Part shown: positions 20,450 to 30,541 of the stretch, piece by piece
Layout of the letters: every line of letters begins with the position of its first letter
Position numbering within the stretch: position 1 is the first letter of the stretch
DNA from: a virus
IMG/VR virus record: IMGVR_UViG_3300020536_000024
Span: 1 to 35,607 of that record
DNA: 35,607 nucleotides
Strand: one strand, 5' to 3'
Notes under the pieces: generated by a model
What the model was told of the DNA's origin: nothing
Databases searched by the model: none
What the model saw: the letters and a program-made list of their open reading frames with translations, nothing else
Program-made: the position numbers and the translations under genes

Positions 20450-23400
20450 TGGCCCGCATAAATCCAGTTGTAGGAGAAGTTAATCCTGCTGTTTATAATG
20501 CTGCAAATAATGCTAACCTTTCACCTCAGCAAAGACTTGCCGTTGAACAGTTGGCTTACACTGTTAAAAAAGCAAAAGAACTTCGTGCTCTTAAAGCAGA
20601 TGATGCTAAGCGTGAGTTTCAAGCCTTAACAGAAGAAGCCCAAGCAAACATTAAGGCTCTTTACCCAACCGCTAAGTTTACTCAAGAAGACCCAAGTCTA
20701 CTTCAACGTAGTCTTGGAATTGCTGGCAAAGTTCTTAAACTTGGTGGAAGTCCAATTATTGGAACGCTTCAAAGTGCTATCGCATGGGGTAAAACTATTA
20801 ACACTCCTTATGTTGCAGGACGACAAATCGCCCAAGGCGCTGACCCAGCATTGGCTCCCATTGCAGTAACTGGTGGTTTATCGGCTTTTGGTGGTCCTGT
20901 TGGACCCGCTATTGCTGCTGCTAATCTTGCAATAAACAAACCGTTTAAAGGTACTGTTTGGGATGATGCATACAATGGTCGCGATGCCTGGGACAAAGGA
21001 GCAGTACAGGCTGTTGAAGCACGCTACGGCAAAGAGAATGTTTTTGTAGCAAAGGGTTTACTATCTGGTAAAACTCCTGGCGAAATTGTTGAATCCTATG
21101 GTAAGCCAGACCCAAAGATTCTTAACGCTATTACATATGCTTTTGATAATCAAAAAGAATTTGCTCAGATTATTTTTGATACAAAGGCTGCTGGTATTTC
21201 ACCAGGTCGTGATTTATATCGTAAAATTTACACAGCAAATCAGGCTAACAGTGGAAACTTAAATTCACGTGTACTTTCTGGTAAGTATCAGACTGGTGTA
21301 ACTGGAACAATTGACACAATTTATCAAATTGTTGTAGACCCACTAACATATATGACTGGTGGCGCAAGCAAGATTGCTACTTTTTCAACTAAAGGCCAAC
21401 GCCTTGCTGATAATATTATGCAAGAAGCAAAAAAAGGTAACTTTAAGGGTAGTGTAAAGCAGGCATTTGAAGACCCTAGCGTTAAAACTTTATGGGATGA
21501 GGGCGTAGGTCCTGCAATTAGAAAGTTTGCTGAAGCAAAAAAGGGTTCTATTGAAAGGTCTAGCGCTTATCGCGAGTTAGTTCAGAACTATCCTGGCTTT
21601 AGTAACTTTGAAGTTGTAACAACACTGGCGAGTAAAGAAGTTTTTGATTCAAAAACTGCTGAAAACTTTTTTGGCGAGATTCAAAATGTTGGAATCTTGC
21701 TAAATGGCCGCGTTGATGGCATTACATTTATGCGCAATGGTATTCCAACTGCACAATCAGAGCGCCACATCAGCATGGGTATTGCTAAACTTGCAGATGC
21801 AATTATGAATCCTAATGCTGCTAATGCAAAGACATCAGTTGGATTAGCCAGTGCACAGAATAAAGGTTTAGATGCTGTAAGCATTCTTAGAACCGCTGGT
21901 GCTGACATTGATAAAGGTGTTAACGTTGCTGGAATTCAACGCTTTGATGAAATTGACAAAGATATTAAGCGTGCACGCCGTATCGGTGAAATTTTTGGTA
22001 AGGCTGCAAGCCGTAACCCTGCTGGTACACAGATTCTTCTTGGAGAAGATGCTGTTAAAACAGCAGAAAACTTCCGTCTTGTAGCACGACAGGTATTTAC
22101 CCGTGATGTTGCAGACTTTGTGACATTCCATTTCTTGGACTCACAGGCTGATGAGCAGGTTATTATTATTCGTAACCTATACGCAGCAATTATGCACCGT
22201 TATGGTCTACATGGCACAGCCGAAGGCCGTAAGATTATGGAAGAAATCCTTAATAGGACTTTTAACAATCGTTCTGGTATGACTACTACTTCTAGAACAG
22301 AAGTGCCTACAGATTTTATTGATGATATTAGCCCACACGTTGTTCGTATTGAAAATGATTCCCCTATTCTTAATGCCCGTGGAATTGTGCAGCCTAGCCA
22401 GGTAGCGCAAGGTATTGGTGCTCTGCCATATGAGCAGATTATTCAGGTTGCTGCGTCTACACGCCGCAAGAACTCTATTCCAGCCATTTTTGATGGTGCT
22501 ACACGCAACAAGTATGTCTCTGAGTTTGTAAACTTCTGGACAATTCTTACACTGTTTCCGCGTTTAGGTATTCGTTCTGCTATTGATGAAGCGTTTATGT
22601 ACGCCCTTAATGCACCACTACTTGACCTACTTTCACTACGAAAGATTAGAGATGTTCAAGAGTTTAAGAATGTAGCCACAGCACTTACTGGTTCTAAGTC
22701 TTCTGTTGGCCCTATTCGTAGTGCTATTAATATATTATTTCGTAAGGGTGGTCCAGAAGGAACGCTTACTGTTGCAGAACGTTCTCAGATTGCTGCTGAC
22801 CTTGCGATTGATAAAAAGATTCCAATTGAAGAAGTAACACACATGATGATTCGTGAAGAAACCATTAGACGTGTATATAGTGCCTTTGGTGTGGATGAAT
22901 CAATTACACAGTTTAAGTGGCTTAAGGATGCATTTATTCACCACCCAGATGTAATCAACTCAATGGCTGCATCAGTTTCTGCTCGAACATCCCTTGGTGG
23001 TAAGTTCGATAAGGATATTATTGATGCTATATTTACACCATCTACTCTTTCTTCAGCACTAGAAGAAGTTGGGGTTAAGACTGGCCGTAAGTTCCGTGCA
23101 TTATCCACAGAGGAACTTCGCCGTACTAATGATAAGTACTTAACTCTTGCTCACTTTGATACCTGGTATCGCCAGTTTGCTGTAAATAAGTATTCACTTA
23201 AAAGCGAAAAACAATCAGTAGACCCAGCAACAGTGTTCTTTGATAACAATGGTTTAAGAACTGCTAAAGACTTTGCTACTGCTAGAACTAATATGCTTAA
23301 GGCTCTTGGAGTCAACTATGACTTTACTACTCGCCAGTTTACAGTAGACCCAAAGCGTACAGCGATTGTTAGAGAGTTTCTATCCTTGTTTGGTGATTCA

Positions 23401-25692
23401 GTTCACTACACACAACGTGGTATTCCAGATGCAGAAATTGCACGTATCCACGTAGAAACAATGTTGCTAGATATGCGCAACACTTTCCATGGTGGACCTA
23501 AATCTTTTAATGAAGATTTATTTAATCTAATGGTTGCTAAGCATAACGACCTTGTTGCCTATGAAATGCGCGAGGGTAAAACAATTGCTGGCAAGTGGTC
23601 AAAGGTTGCTAGTAGAACATCATTTGATGAGTTTGAAAAGGCTACTGTTGGTAAGCAACCAACTGGTGAAATTAATACCAACATTGAGTTTGAAGAGTTT
23701 CTTGATAAGGCTGACCTAGAATCTGCATGGGGCAAGTTTGGTAATGCGATTATGGAAAGAATGGACCGTCAAGTAAATGGTTTATTCCGTCAACCTGCAG
23801 TTCTTACAACCTATGCTCGTCTTCGTGATGGATATGAAGGGTTACAAAAAGAGTTTGCAAGTAAGTTACTTCAAGAGGAAGTTACTAACAACCCAAGTCT
23901 TTTAACAAATGATAAGGCACTTGCTAAAGTTACTAAAGAAATAGATGACATTGCGGCAAAAAGATTTACAGAACTTGCCATGGATGATGCATCTAATATG
24001 ATTCTTAAGTATGTAGATAATCCTGCAATTCGTTCTAACTTTGCATTATCTACACGCACAGTAGCACGTTTCTATCGTGCAACTGAAGACTTCTGGAGAC
24101 GCTACTACCGCTTAATGCGTGAGAAGCCACTACAAGTTATCTATCGTATGCGCCTAGCGCATCAAGGACTATCTGCCCGTGGTGAAGTTTATGAAGATGA
24201 CCAGGGTGAGCCATACGTAGTACTACCAACCGATACAATTATCAACACAGCGGTTGAACCAGTAGTACGTCAATTTACTGGTGGAGCATTTAAGGTTCCA
24301 CAGTTTAATGATGTTACTCTTAAACTGCGTTTAATTAACCCATCCTTTGCTCCCGATGCAGGACAACCATCACTATCTGGTCCAGTTGCAGCCATATCAT
24401 TCCTTGGTATTAAGGGTATGTTGGGCTACATTCCAGGCAAGTTGGGCGAAAGGGCTACTAACTTTGCCAATGATTATGATACTTGGGCACTAGGTAATCT
24501 TGGCGATAACATGACTTTGCGCAAAGCGCTTATGCCATTGTTCTTGCAGAATCTAGAAACTATTGGCCGTGGTGCTACAGCCCGTGCAATTGATATTGAT
24601 GAGATGAATCGTCAAGAAACAACTGCTGCGTTTCAGGCTATTGCTTACATAAAAGCATTTGGTGATGAAAGCATTCAACTACCTGCTAATGCAACAGATG
24701 TACAAAAGGCTGAATACTTAAAGACCGTTAAAATTGCAGCACATAACGTGCTTGCAGCCCGTGCTTTCTTTGGAATGCTTAGCCCTATTTCTCCCACATT
24801 ACGTGAGAGCAAGGGTGTTCCAGATTATATTAAAAGCACTGGTGTAACTAATATGCGTGCTCAGTTTTATGACATCCTTGCTGGTATATCAAAGACGGAA
24901 GGTGACTTCCTAACAGACCCATATGAGTTGGCCGTTGCTACATTTATTGGCAAGAATCCACGCAAGATTATTTATACTGTCTCTCGTAATGAAAAGGCTA
25001 CAAAGATAGCAATTCAAAAGACTGATACTATGTATAAGTGGGCACGTAATAACGAGTCATTTCTTAAGACTTATGGTGAAGCAGCGTATATCTTTGGTCC
25101 ACAAACTGGAGATTACACAGCAGATTCATACACTTGGCTAGAAGCGCAAGGGTTAATTAAACTACCTACTCTTGAAAAGTATCTTGACAATGTATCTATT
25201 GCTCAGGCTAAGCAAGCATACTTTGATATTGAGCGTGACCAACGCGATTTGCTTGCTAGAACAGCAGCACCTGAAACCCGTAAAGGAATTATTGAGCAAG
25301 CAACCGCTAGACGCAATGCGTTAAAGGCTGGATATCCATTACTACGAACAGCCCTTGAGACTGGTGGCTTTGAAGTATCAACAGAAAGAAACATTCTTTC
25401 TTCTATTGACCAAGCCATTACTGATAAGTCAACACCAATATCACCTCAAGTTCGCAAAAACATGGGAACTGTTACATCACTTATACGTGAGTTTATTTCA
25501 TTTTCAGAAGACCCAGAAAGCAGACGCATCTGGAACTTTACAGAAATGAAGCGTAATAAAAAAGCGCAAATTGAACAAATTCTAAATGATTTAATTCAAT
25601 TAGACCCAGCAATGAGAGAGGCTAATAGAGCAGTGTTTGCACCCATCTTAGGTTTCTACTCTCGTGACACATACACAACGGAGGTTCGATAG
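20449..25692 (+). CDS. Giant virion-associated protein (1747 aa)
   Basis: The largest gene in the window, 5.2 kb. By eye the chain contains no cysteine. It is predominantly helical with several hydrophobic Ala/Gly segments near residues 100-160 (SPIIGTLQSAIAWG, PIAVTGGLSAFGGPVGPAIAAANLA) that could be membrane-active. No lysozyme, protease or polymerase motif is recognised. Between portal and capsid genes, such large internal proteins in podoviruses are often ejected with DNA (compare T7 gp14-16); alternatively it could act as a length or tape function. Functional class is inference. Confidence 0.6.
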   Translation: MARINPVVGEVNPAVYNAANNANLSPQQRLAVEQLAYTVKKAKELRALKADDAKREFQALTEEAQANIKALYPTAKFTQEDPSLLQRSLGIAGKVLKLGGSPIIGTLQSAIAWGKTINTPYVAGRQIAQGADPALAPIAVTGGLSAFGGPVGPAIAAANLAINKPFKGTVWDDAYNGRDAWDKGAVQAVEARYGKENVFVAKGLLSGKTPGEIVESYGKPDPKILNAITYAFDNQKEFAQIIFDTKAAGISPGRDLYRKIYTANQANSGNLNSRVLSGKYQTGVTGTIDTIYQIVVDPLTYMTGGASKIATFSTKGQRLADNIMQEAKKGNFKGSVKQAFEDPSVKTLWDEGVGPAIRKFAEAKKGSIERSSAYRELVQNYPGFSNFEVVTTLASKEVFDSKTAENFFGEIQNVGILLNGRVDGITFMRNGIPTAQSERHISMGIAKLADAIMNPNAANAKTSVGLASAQNKGLDAVSILRTAGADIDKGVNVAGIQRFDEIDKDIKRARRIGEIFGKAASRNPAGTQILLGEDAVKTAENFRLVARQVFTRDVADFVTFHFLDSQADEQVIIIRNLYAAIMHRYGLHGTAEGRKIMEEILNRTFNNRSGMTTTSRTEVPTDFIDDISPHVVRIENDSPILNARGIVQPSQVAQGIGALPYEQIIQVAASTRRKNSIPAIFDGATRNKYVSEFVNFWTILTLFPRLGIRSAIDEAFMYALNAPLLDLLSLRKIRDVQEFKNVATALTGSKSSVGPIRSAINILFRKGGPEGTLTVAERSQIAADLAIDKKIPIEEVTHMMIREETIRRVYSAFGVDESITQFKWLKDAFIHHPDVINSMAASVSARTSLGGKFDKDIIDAIFTPSTLSSALEEVGVKTGRKFRALSTEELRRTNDKYLTLAHFDTWYRQFAVNKYSLKSEKQSVDPATVFFDNNGLRTAKDFATARTNMLKALGVNYDFTTRQFTVDPKRTAIVREFLSLFGDSVHYTQRGIPDAEIARIHVETMLLDMRNTFHGGPKSFNEDLFNLMVAKHNDLVAYEMREGKTIAGKWSKVASRTSFDEFEKATVGKQPTGEINTNIEFEEFLDKADLESAWGKFGNAIMERMDRQVNGLFRQPAVLTTYARLRDGYEGLQKEFASKLLQEEVTNNPSLLTNDKALAKVTKEIDDIAAKRFTELAMDDASNMILKYVDNPAIRSNFALSTRTVARFYRATEDFWRRYYRLMREKPLQVIYRMRLAHQGLSARGEVYEDDQGEPYVVLPTDTIINTAVEPVVRQFTGGAFKVPQFNDVTLKLRLINPSFAPDAGQPSLSGPVAAISFLGIKGMLGYIPGKLGERATNFANDYDTWALGNLGDNMTLRKALMPLFLQNLETIGRGATARAIDIDEMNRQETTAAFQAIAYIKAFGDESIQLPANATDVQKAEYLKTVKIAAHNVLAARAFFGMLSPISPTLRESKGVPDYIKSTGVTNMRAQFYDILAGISKTEGDFLTDPYELAVATFIGKNPRKIIYTVSRNEKATKIAIQKTDTMYKWARNNESFLKTYGEAAYIFGPQTGDYTADSYTWLEAQGLIKLPTLEKYLDNVSIAQAKQAYFDIERDQRDLLARTAAPETRKGIIEQATARRNALKAGYPLLRTALETGGFEVSTERNILSSIDQAITDKSTPISPQVRKNMGTVTSLIREFISFSEDPESRRIWNFTEMKRNKKAQIEQILNDLIQLDPAMREANRAVFAPILGFYSRDTYTTEVR

Positions 25693-26957
25693 TGGCATCA
25701 CCAGAAGTTTCTGCTGCCAATCAAGGAACAGTAGGTAGAAAGCCACCTGTTAATCAAACCCTCAAAGATATGACCGAGGATTTTGGTGCTAATGGTTACT
25801 ATCAAATTGTTCAACGTGGTAACGAATGGATTCTTAATGGAACTGAAAACTCCCCTATTCCTGGACAAGTATATCTTTACATTAACCCAAAGGGCGATTA
25901 TCAAGTTCTTGGTGCTGAAGCAGTTCGCTCTAAATATATTGCTGAGGCTAGGGCTGGCAAAGGTATAGAATATTTGCGTAAGCGTCTTTATGATGCTGAC
26001 TATATGCAAAAATCAGAGTTTGAATCTAAAGATGAAACTGCTTTAGCAGTTGCTATTACTAAAGCCGCAAGCAAAATTTCAGTAGAATCGGTAATGAACT
26101 TCCAGGATAGTGGAATATTAATTACTCAAGGCTTTGACAAACTGCTTAACAAATATGTTGGTATTGGTCGTGGAGAAGGCCGTGATGGTTCTGGTCTTAA
26201 CCTAACTAGTAAGACACAGGCAGACCAAGAGATTGATGATTACTTCTTTTTAATGCTTGGCCGTAGGGCTACGGCTGCAGAAAAGAAGTCATACTATGAC
26301 CAAGTAAACAAAGAAGAAAAGGCTGCACTAGTTAAGCAGACTACTACTGCTGGTGGTAAGACTACTACTGTTGGTGAGTATCTTGATGCTGATGATTACT
26401 CTCGCATTAAGGCTATGGTTATTAAGCCTGCTATTAAGGGTACAGACCTAGAAGGTTTAACAAAGAACAATGGTCAAGTAGCACAAAGTGTTCAAGAGAT
26501 TAAAGAGTATGCATCTTCCTTTGGTATCAAGTTAGATACAAAGCAAGCCCTTGATAAGGTAATGGGAGTCTTCACTCCTAGTGGCAAGACTGATTTAGAT
26601 TCTGCCAAGAATACTATTAAGAGTATGGCTAAGGGTTTTTACGGAAACATATCTGGGTTAATTGATGAAGGTGTTAAGCCTTCTGACATTGCTAATCAGT
26701 ATGCCTTTTATAAAGGCAGACTACTTGGTTTACCAGATAATGCAATTAGTATTTTTGATGAAGATATTCAAGCAGCCCTATCAAATAGGGATGCATCAGG
26801 AGCGCAAAAGGCTGGAGTTATGAGTATCAGAGATTACGAGAAACTACTGCGCACCAGCCCTAAGACAAAAGAAGCGTGGCTTAAGTCACCAGGTGCTAGA
26901 GAAGAAGCATCAGGATATGCACTTGAGATTCTACGCTCCTTTGGATTGATGGCATAA
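25692..26957 (+). CDS. Virion structural protein candidate
   Basis: 421 residues, GTG start overlapping the giant protein's TAG by one base. An N-terminal beta segment (about 35-75, YYQIVQRGNEWIL...QVYLYINPKGDYQVLG) precedes a helical body. A motif DDYFFLMLGRRATAAEKKSYYDQVNK near 180 is of a type (LGR.AT..E...Y) seen in repeated form in large actinophage virion proteins. Coupled to the giant protein and the next gene, suggesting one internal complex. Confidence 0.55.
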   Translation: MASPEVSAANQGTVGRKPPVNQTLKDMTEDFGANGYYQIVQRGNEWILNGTENSPIPGQVYLYINPKGDYQVLGAEAVRSKYIAEARAGKGIEYLRKRLYDADYMQKSEFESKDETALAVAITKAASKISVESVMNFQDSGILITQGFDKLLNKYVGIGRGEGRDGSGLNLTSKTQADQEIDDYFFLMLGRRATAAEKKSYYDQVNKEEKAALVKQTTTAGGKTTTVGEYLDADDYSRIKAMVIKPAIKGTDLEGLTKNNGQVAQSVQEIKEYASSFGIKLDTKQALDKVMGVFTPSGKTDLDSAKNTIKSMAKGFYGNISGLIDEGVKPSDIANQYAFYKGRLLGLPDNAISIFDEDIQAALSNRDASGAQKAGVMSIRDYEKLLRTSPKTKEAWLKSPGAREEASGYALEILRSFGLMA

Positions 26958-28399
26958 TGGCAAGAATAAACGAATCCTTTTCTAGTCTTCGACCTGTAGT
27001 AGATGAGCAAACTAAGGCTGCTGCTATGCGTGCAGCAACTGCTGCTGTACCTGCTGCACAAAAGGCTATTGCTAAAACCCCTGATGAACTTTTGCTTGAT
27101 AGAGTAAATGCACAGATTGCTAAAACCCAAACAAGTATTTCTAATCTGGAAAATACAGCAGCAGAAATTGGTGCTATCAACCCAGATGCTATGAAAAAAA
27201 TGAAGGGTGAAACCAATACAGCATTTAACGAAAGAGTAACTGCTGCCTACAAAGCACAAGAGCAACCAACACTTACAGATGAGCAAGTAGCCCAGGGCTT
27301 TACAGTTCAGTTTGTTCGTACTGGTGCAGGCGGTAAAGGCGAGTATCGCGTTATTCGTCCAATGGGATTTAATGCAGCAGGTAGTTCTACTGCTGTTACT
27401 CCAACAAATGTTAACCCTACCTCACAGGTTACTAGTCAAACCACATCACCTGATGCAACATTAGTATCTACTGAAACAGATGCTTACGGAAATGTAATTG
27501 GGTTTTACTCTGATGGCACACAAAAAACTCTTGTTGCCTCTGGCAATAAGTACAAGTCAACAGTAGATGTAGATGCATACACATTGCTTGAAAGTACCTT
27601 TAAGGATTATGGACTAGAAGAACTAGTGCCAGAAATTAAACGCTTTATGGAAGAAGGACTTGGTGCTAACCAAGCATCAGTAGAACTTCGTAAGACTACT
27701 TCTTACATTAACCGTTTCCGTGGTAATGAGATTCGCCGTGCTGCTGGACTTAACGTAATAGATGAAGCAACCTATCTACAACTAGAAGATTCTTATAATG
27801 AAACCCTACGCGCCTTTGGTTTACAGGGTTACTTTGGAGCAGACCGCAAGGTGTCTCAGTCTAGAATGGCTGACATCATTGGCAATGATATTTCTGCTGC
27901 AGAGTTTAAGGATAGAATTGATACAGTAGTAACTAGGGTCAATAACTCTGACCCTAACATTAAGGCTACTCTTAAGTCATTCTATGGTATTCAAGATGAT
28001 GATTTAGTTAAGTACTTTCTTAACCCTAAAGAAAATCTACCTAAGTTACAGGAGAAGGTTCTATCTGCTGAGATTGGCAATGAAGCCTTAAAGCAGAATC
28101 TACTAACAGATGTAACCAGCGCTACAGCGCTTGCCAAGTTGGGCATTACTCAGGAGCAAGCCCGTGAGGGTTACCAAGGTATTGCCAATGTTCTACCAAC
28201 TGGAACAAAACTTGGTCAGATTTATGGTGAAGAAGGAATTAACTACACACAAAAAACAGCAGAGGAAGAAGTCTTTGGACAACTTGAATCTGCAAAGCGC
28301 AAGCGACTACGACTAGCCGAAAAAGAAGTAGGCTCATTTGGTGGTGCATCAGGCTTAGCCCGTGGCGCACTAGGTAGCGGTAACTCCAGCGCATTCTAA
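26957..28399 (+). CDS. Virion structural protein candidate
   Basis: 480 residues. The N-terminus is a helical coiled coil (about 15-85), followed by a Thr/Ser-rich linker (150-180) and a helical C-terminal half. It ends with LAEKEVGSFGGASGLARGALGSGNSSAF, a Gly/Ser tail of a kind common in phage internal proteins. Overlaps the preceding gene by one base. No catalytic motif. Confidence 0.55.
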   Translation: MARINESFSSLRPVVDEQTKAAAMRAATAAVPAAQKAIAKTPDELLLDRVNAQIAKTQTSISNLENTAAEIGAINPDAMKKMKGETNTAFNERVTAAYKAQEQPTLTDEQVAQGFTVQFVRTGAGGKGEYRVIRPMGFNAAGSSTAVTPTNVNPTSQVTSQTTSPDATLVSTETDAYGNVIGFYSDGTQKTLVASGNKYKSTVDVDAYTLLESTFKDYGLEELVPEIKRFMEEGLGANQASVELRKTTSYINRFRGNEIRRAAGLNVIDEATYLQLEDSYNETLRAFGLQGYFGADRKVSQSRMADIIGNDISAAEFKDRIDTVVTRVNNSDPNIKATLKSFYGIQDDDLVKYFLNPKENLPKLQEKVLSAEIGNEALKQNLLTDVTSATALAKLGITQEQAREGYQGIANVLPTGTKLGQIYGEEGINYTQKTAEEEVFGQLESAKRKRLRLAEKEVGSFGGASGLARGALGSGNSSAF

Positions 28400-28516
28400 A
28401 TTCCCTAGACGGACCAACCAGCCCCGTCAGGCGTAAAAGTCTGGTAGCAGAAGCCAATCAAATATCCCCTTATCTGACTGAGGTCTGCGACAACTACTAA
28501 TGAAGGGTGATGTTGC

Positions 28517-28999
28517 ATGAGCAACGAACAATACTGGGAAAACGATAACGAAAGTCTAGAGAACGAATTAAACCGTTCTCAATTCTCGAATGGCGATGAT
28601 GGTATCGCTAACCTACGCAAAGCCAAACGAGCAGATGAAAAGCGCATTAAGGAACTAGAAGAACAACTAGCGAAATTCTCTAGGGAATCTAATGAGCGAA
28701 CCGTTAAAGAAATCCTCGAATCAAAGGGAGTAAATGTTAAGGCTGCCCGCCTTGTCCTTAAGGACTTAGACACTATCAACGCAGACGCAGTTTCAAACTG
28801 GCTCGTTGAGAATGGTGACTTAATTGGGTACACGCCAAATCAAGAAAAGCCAGTTGATACAGAAAACATACGTGCTTTACAGCAACAGGATTCTGTAACT
28901 CAAACGGCTGACACTCCCGCTTATTCAGAAGACATTGCGCGATTAATTGCAAATGCCTCATCTGAGGAAGAAATCATATCCATTCTCAGCGGTCAATAA
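28517..28999 (+). CDS. Scaffolding-protein-like
   Basis: 160 residues, acidic, with a coiled coil at about 30-65 (LRKAKRADEKRIKELEEQLAKFSRE) and acidic low-complexity ends. It is placed immediately before the major capsid gene. This length, charge and position are typical of phage scaffolds, which guide capsid assembly and leave or are cleaved. No protease domain is fused. The 117-base gap upstream has a weak GACGG/CCGTC hairpin and a very short ORF, nothing else clear. Confidence 0.7.
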   Translation: MSNEQYWENDNESLENELNRSQFSNGDDGIANLRKAKRADEKRIKELEEQLAKFSRESNERTVKEILESKGVNVKAARLVLKDLDTINADAVSNWLVENGDLIGYTPNQEKPVDTENIRALQQQDSVTQTADTPAYSEDIARLIANASSEEEIISILSGQ

Positions 29000-29034
29000 A
29001 AACCGCACACTAATTAGAAAGGGGATATCGCCAA

Positions 29035-30222
29035 ATGGCCGATGTCTTTTCAACTTCAACCTCTGGGTTAGGTTCCAATCTCGTAACGTTGGCATACGAC
29101 AAGTTAATTGAAATCAACTTGCGTTCAGTGCCACAGTTCCGTGCAATCGCGGACAAGAAGATGGGAAACCCAACTCACAATGGTTCTTCAATCCGTTTCC
29201 AATTCCACAACGATATTGCTGACACCTCAATTGCAGGTGCAACACTAGATGAGACTACTGACCCAGATGCAGTAGCGCTACCAGCAACTACAACACTAGA
29301 TGTCGCACAGACAGAACTAGGTCGCGTAGTACTTCCAACACGCAAGTTGTCACTTTTGTCACTTGCTGACGTTGACCCATGGATTGCAAACGCAGTTTCA
29401 TACAACATGGCAGTAACACTAGACAATGGTATTGCTGCTGTTCTAGATGCAGGTACAAACGTTATCCGTGAGGCTGGCGGAGCACTATCAACATCTGCTG
29501 CTCGTACATCTGTTGCTTCAACAGACACATTCAAGGGCCGTGACGTACGCTTTGCTGTAACAAAGTTACGCGCTGCTAACGTTGTAACTCGTGGCGGAAT
29601 GTATGTTTCATACATCCACCCAGAAGTTTCACACGACCTACGCACAGAGACAGGTAACAACATCTGGCGTACACCACACGAGTACCAGAATGTTGGTCCT
29701 CTACTTGCTGGTGAACTTGGCGCATGGGAAGGTGTTCGCTTCATTGAGACACCTCGCATGACAACCAACATGGGTGGAGCAGACCAGACAGCACTTGCTA
29801 CTGCACCTGCAGTAAGCGGCGCATCTGGCGCATTCACAATCGTAGTAGCAAACGGCGCATTCGGTGGCCTCGCTGAGGTTGGAGATAAAATCTCTGGCAC
29901 TAACGTTGGCACTTCTGCAAAGATTACTGCTATCTCAGTTGGTGCAACAAACACAACACTTACAGTGTCTGTTGCTAACTCAGGAACTGTTGGAACAAAC
30001 ACACTAACAGTTACTCCAGTAACACGCGTTTTCAACACTTACGTACTAGGACAGCAAGCACTTGCTGAAGCAGTATGGAAGGAACCAGGTATTGAATTTG
30101 GTAACGTTGTAGACAAGTTGAACCGTTTCCGCCCAGTCGGCTGGCACGGAATTATCAACTGGTCTATCTACCGTCCAGAGGCTCTATACCGCATTGAAAC
30201 AGCATCGTCTGTTCGCGTCTAA
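29035..30222 (+). CDS. Major capsid protein, N4-gp56 type (HK97 fold)
   Basis: 395 residues. N-terminal arm, then IRFQFHNDIADTSIAGATLDETTDPDAVALPATTTLDVAQTELGRVV, YVSYIHPEVSHDLRTETGNNIWRTPHEYQNVGP and GELGAWEGVRFIETPR: the N4-gp56-family pattern of HK97-fold capsids. Residues about 249-330 (Thr/Val/Gly-rich beta repeats, TNTTLTVSVANSGTVGTNTLTVTP) look like an inserted beta domain displayed on the outside, before the final helices and NKLNRFRP...GW. RBS is AAAGGGG, somewhat far. The coding strand is unusually rich in optimal-looking C-ending codons compared with neighbours, consistent with high expression. Confidence 0.85.
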   Translation: MADVFSTSTSGLGSNLVTLAYDKLIEINLRSVPQFRAIADKKMGNPTHNGSSIRFQFHNDIADTSIAGATLDETTDPDAVALPATTTLDVAQTELGRVVLPTRKLSLLSLADVDPWIANAVSYNMAVTLDNGIAAVLDAGTNVIREAGGALSTSAARTSVASTDTFKGRDVRFAVTKLRAANVVTRGGMYVSYIHPEVSHDLRTETGNNIWRTPHEYQNVGPLLAGELGAWEGVRFIETPRMTTNMGGADQTALATAPAVSGASGAFTIVVANGAFGGLAEVGDKISGTNVGTSAKITAISVGATNTTLTVSVANSGTVGTNTLTVTPVTRVFNTYVLGQQALAEAVWKEPGIEFGNVVDKLNRFRPVGWHGIINWSIYRPEALYRIETASSVRV

Positions 30223-30242
30223 TAAGTAATTAGATGGGTGGG

Positions 30243-30260
30243 GCAGAGGGAAACCTCTGC
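30243..30260 (+). other. GNRA-capped hairpin after the capsid gene
   Basis: GCAGAGG (30243-30249), GAAA loop and CCTCTGC (30254-30260), 20 bases after the mcp stop. No T-run follows, so it may be a partial terminator or an mRNA stabiliser that raises capsid-gene message over downstream genes. Confidence 0.5.
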
Positions 30261-30289
30261 TCTATCCATAAAACGGCTTAGGAGGCTAT

Positions 30290-30541
30290 ATGGCATACAG
30301 ATTCACAACACCTACAGTAAGCGAAGGCCCTGCTGGTGAAGGTCGTTTGTTTGAAAGATTTAGACTTGTAAGAGGCATTACAGTCTTGAAAATAGATGGC
30401 GAATATTATGAAATTCGTTTTCCATCTCAAGAAGAAACACAAGCAGCAGAGATTGCTTACATTGGAGGATACTCCTACGAAGTAAGCGAAGCAGAAAAAG
30501 CCAGCCTTGAGGCTGCAGGTTATACAGTGGAGACAGTGTGA
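30290..30541 (+). CDS. Small conserved head protein
   Basis: 83 residues: MAYRFTTPTVSEGPAGEGRLFERFRLVRGITVLKIDGEYYEIRFPSQEETQAAEIAYIGGYSYEVSEAE. This pattern recurs in actinobacteriophage small proteins after the capsid gene; function unknown (head-tail interface or capsid decoration). Good RBS (TAGGAGG). Confidence 0.65.
   Translation: MAYRFTTPTVSEGPAGEGRLFERFRLVRGITVLKIDGEYYEIRFPSQEETQAAEIAYIGGYSYEVSEAEKASLEAAGYTVETV

Noticed and set aside
28400-28516. tRNA or regulatory RNA before the scaffold gene
   Set aside because: Only a 5-bp GACGG/CCGTC hairpin and a 6-codon ORF; no cloverleaf or T-loop seen.
29175-30038. 287-codon open frame antisense to the capsid gene
   Set aside because: Val/Ala/Ser/Thr-rich translation is what antisense of a capsid gene with C-ending codons gives; no RBS, no family resemblance, whole length covered by a certain gene.
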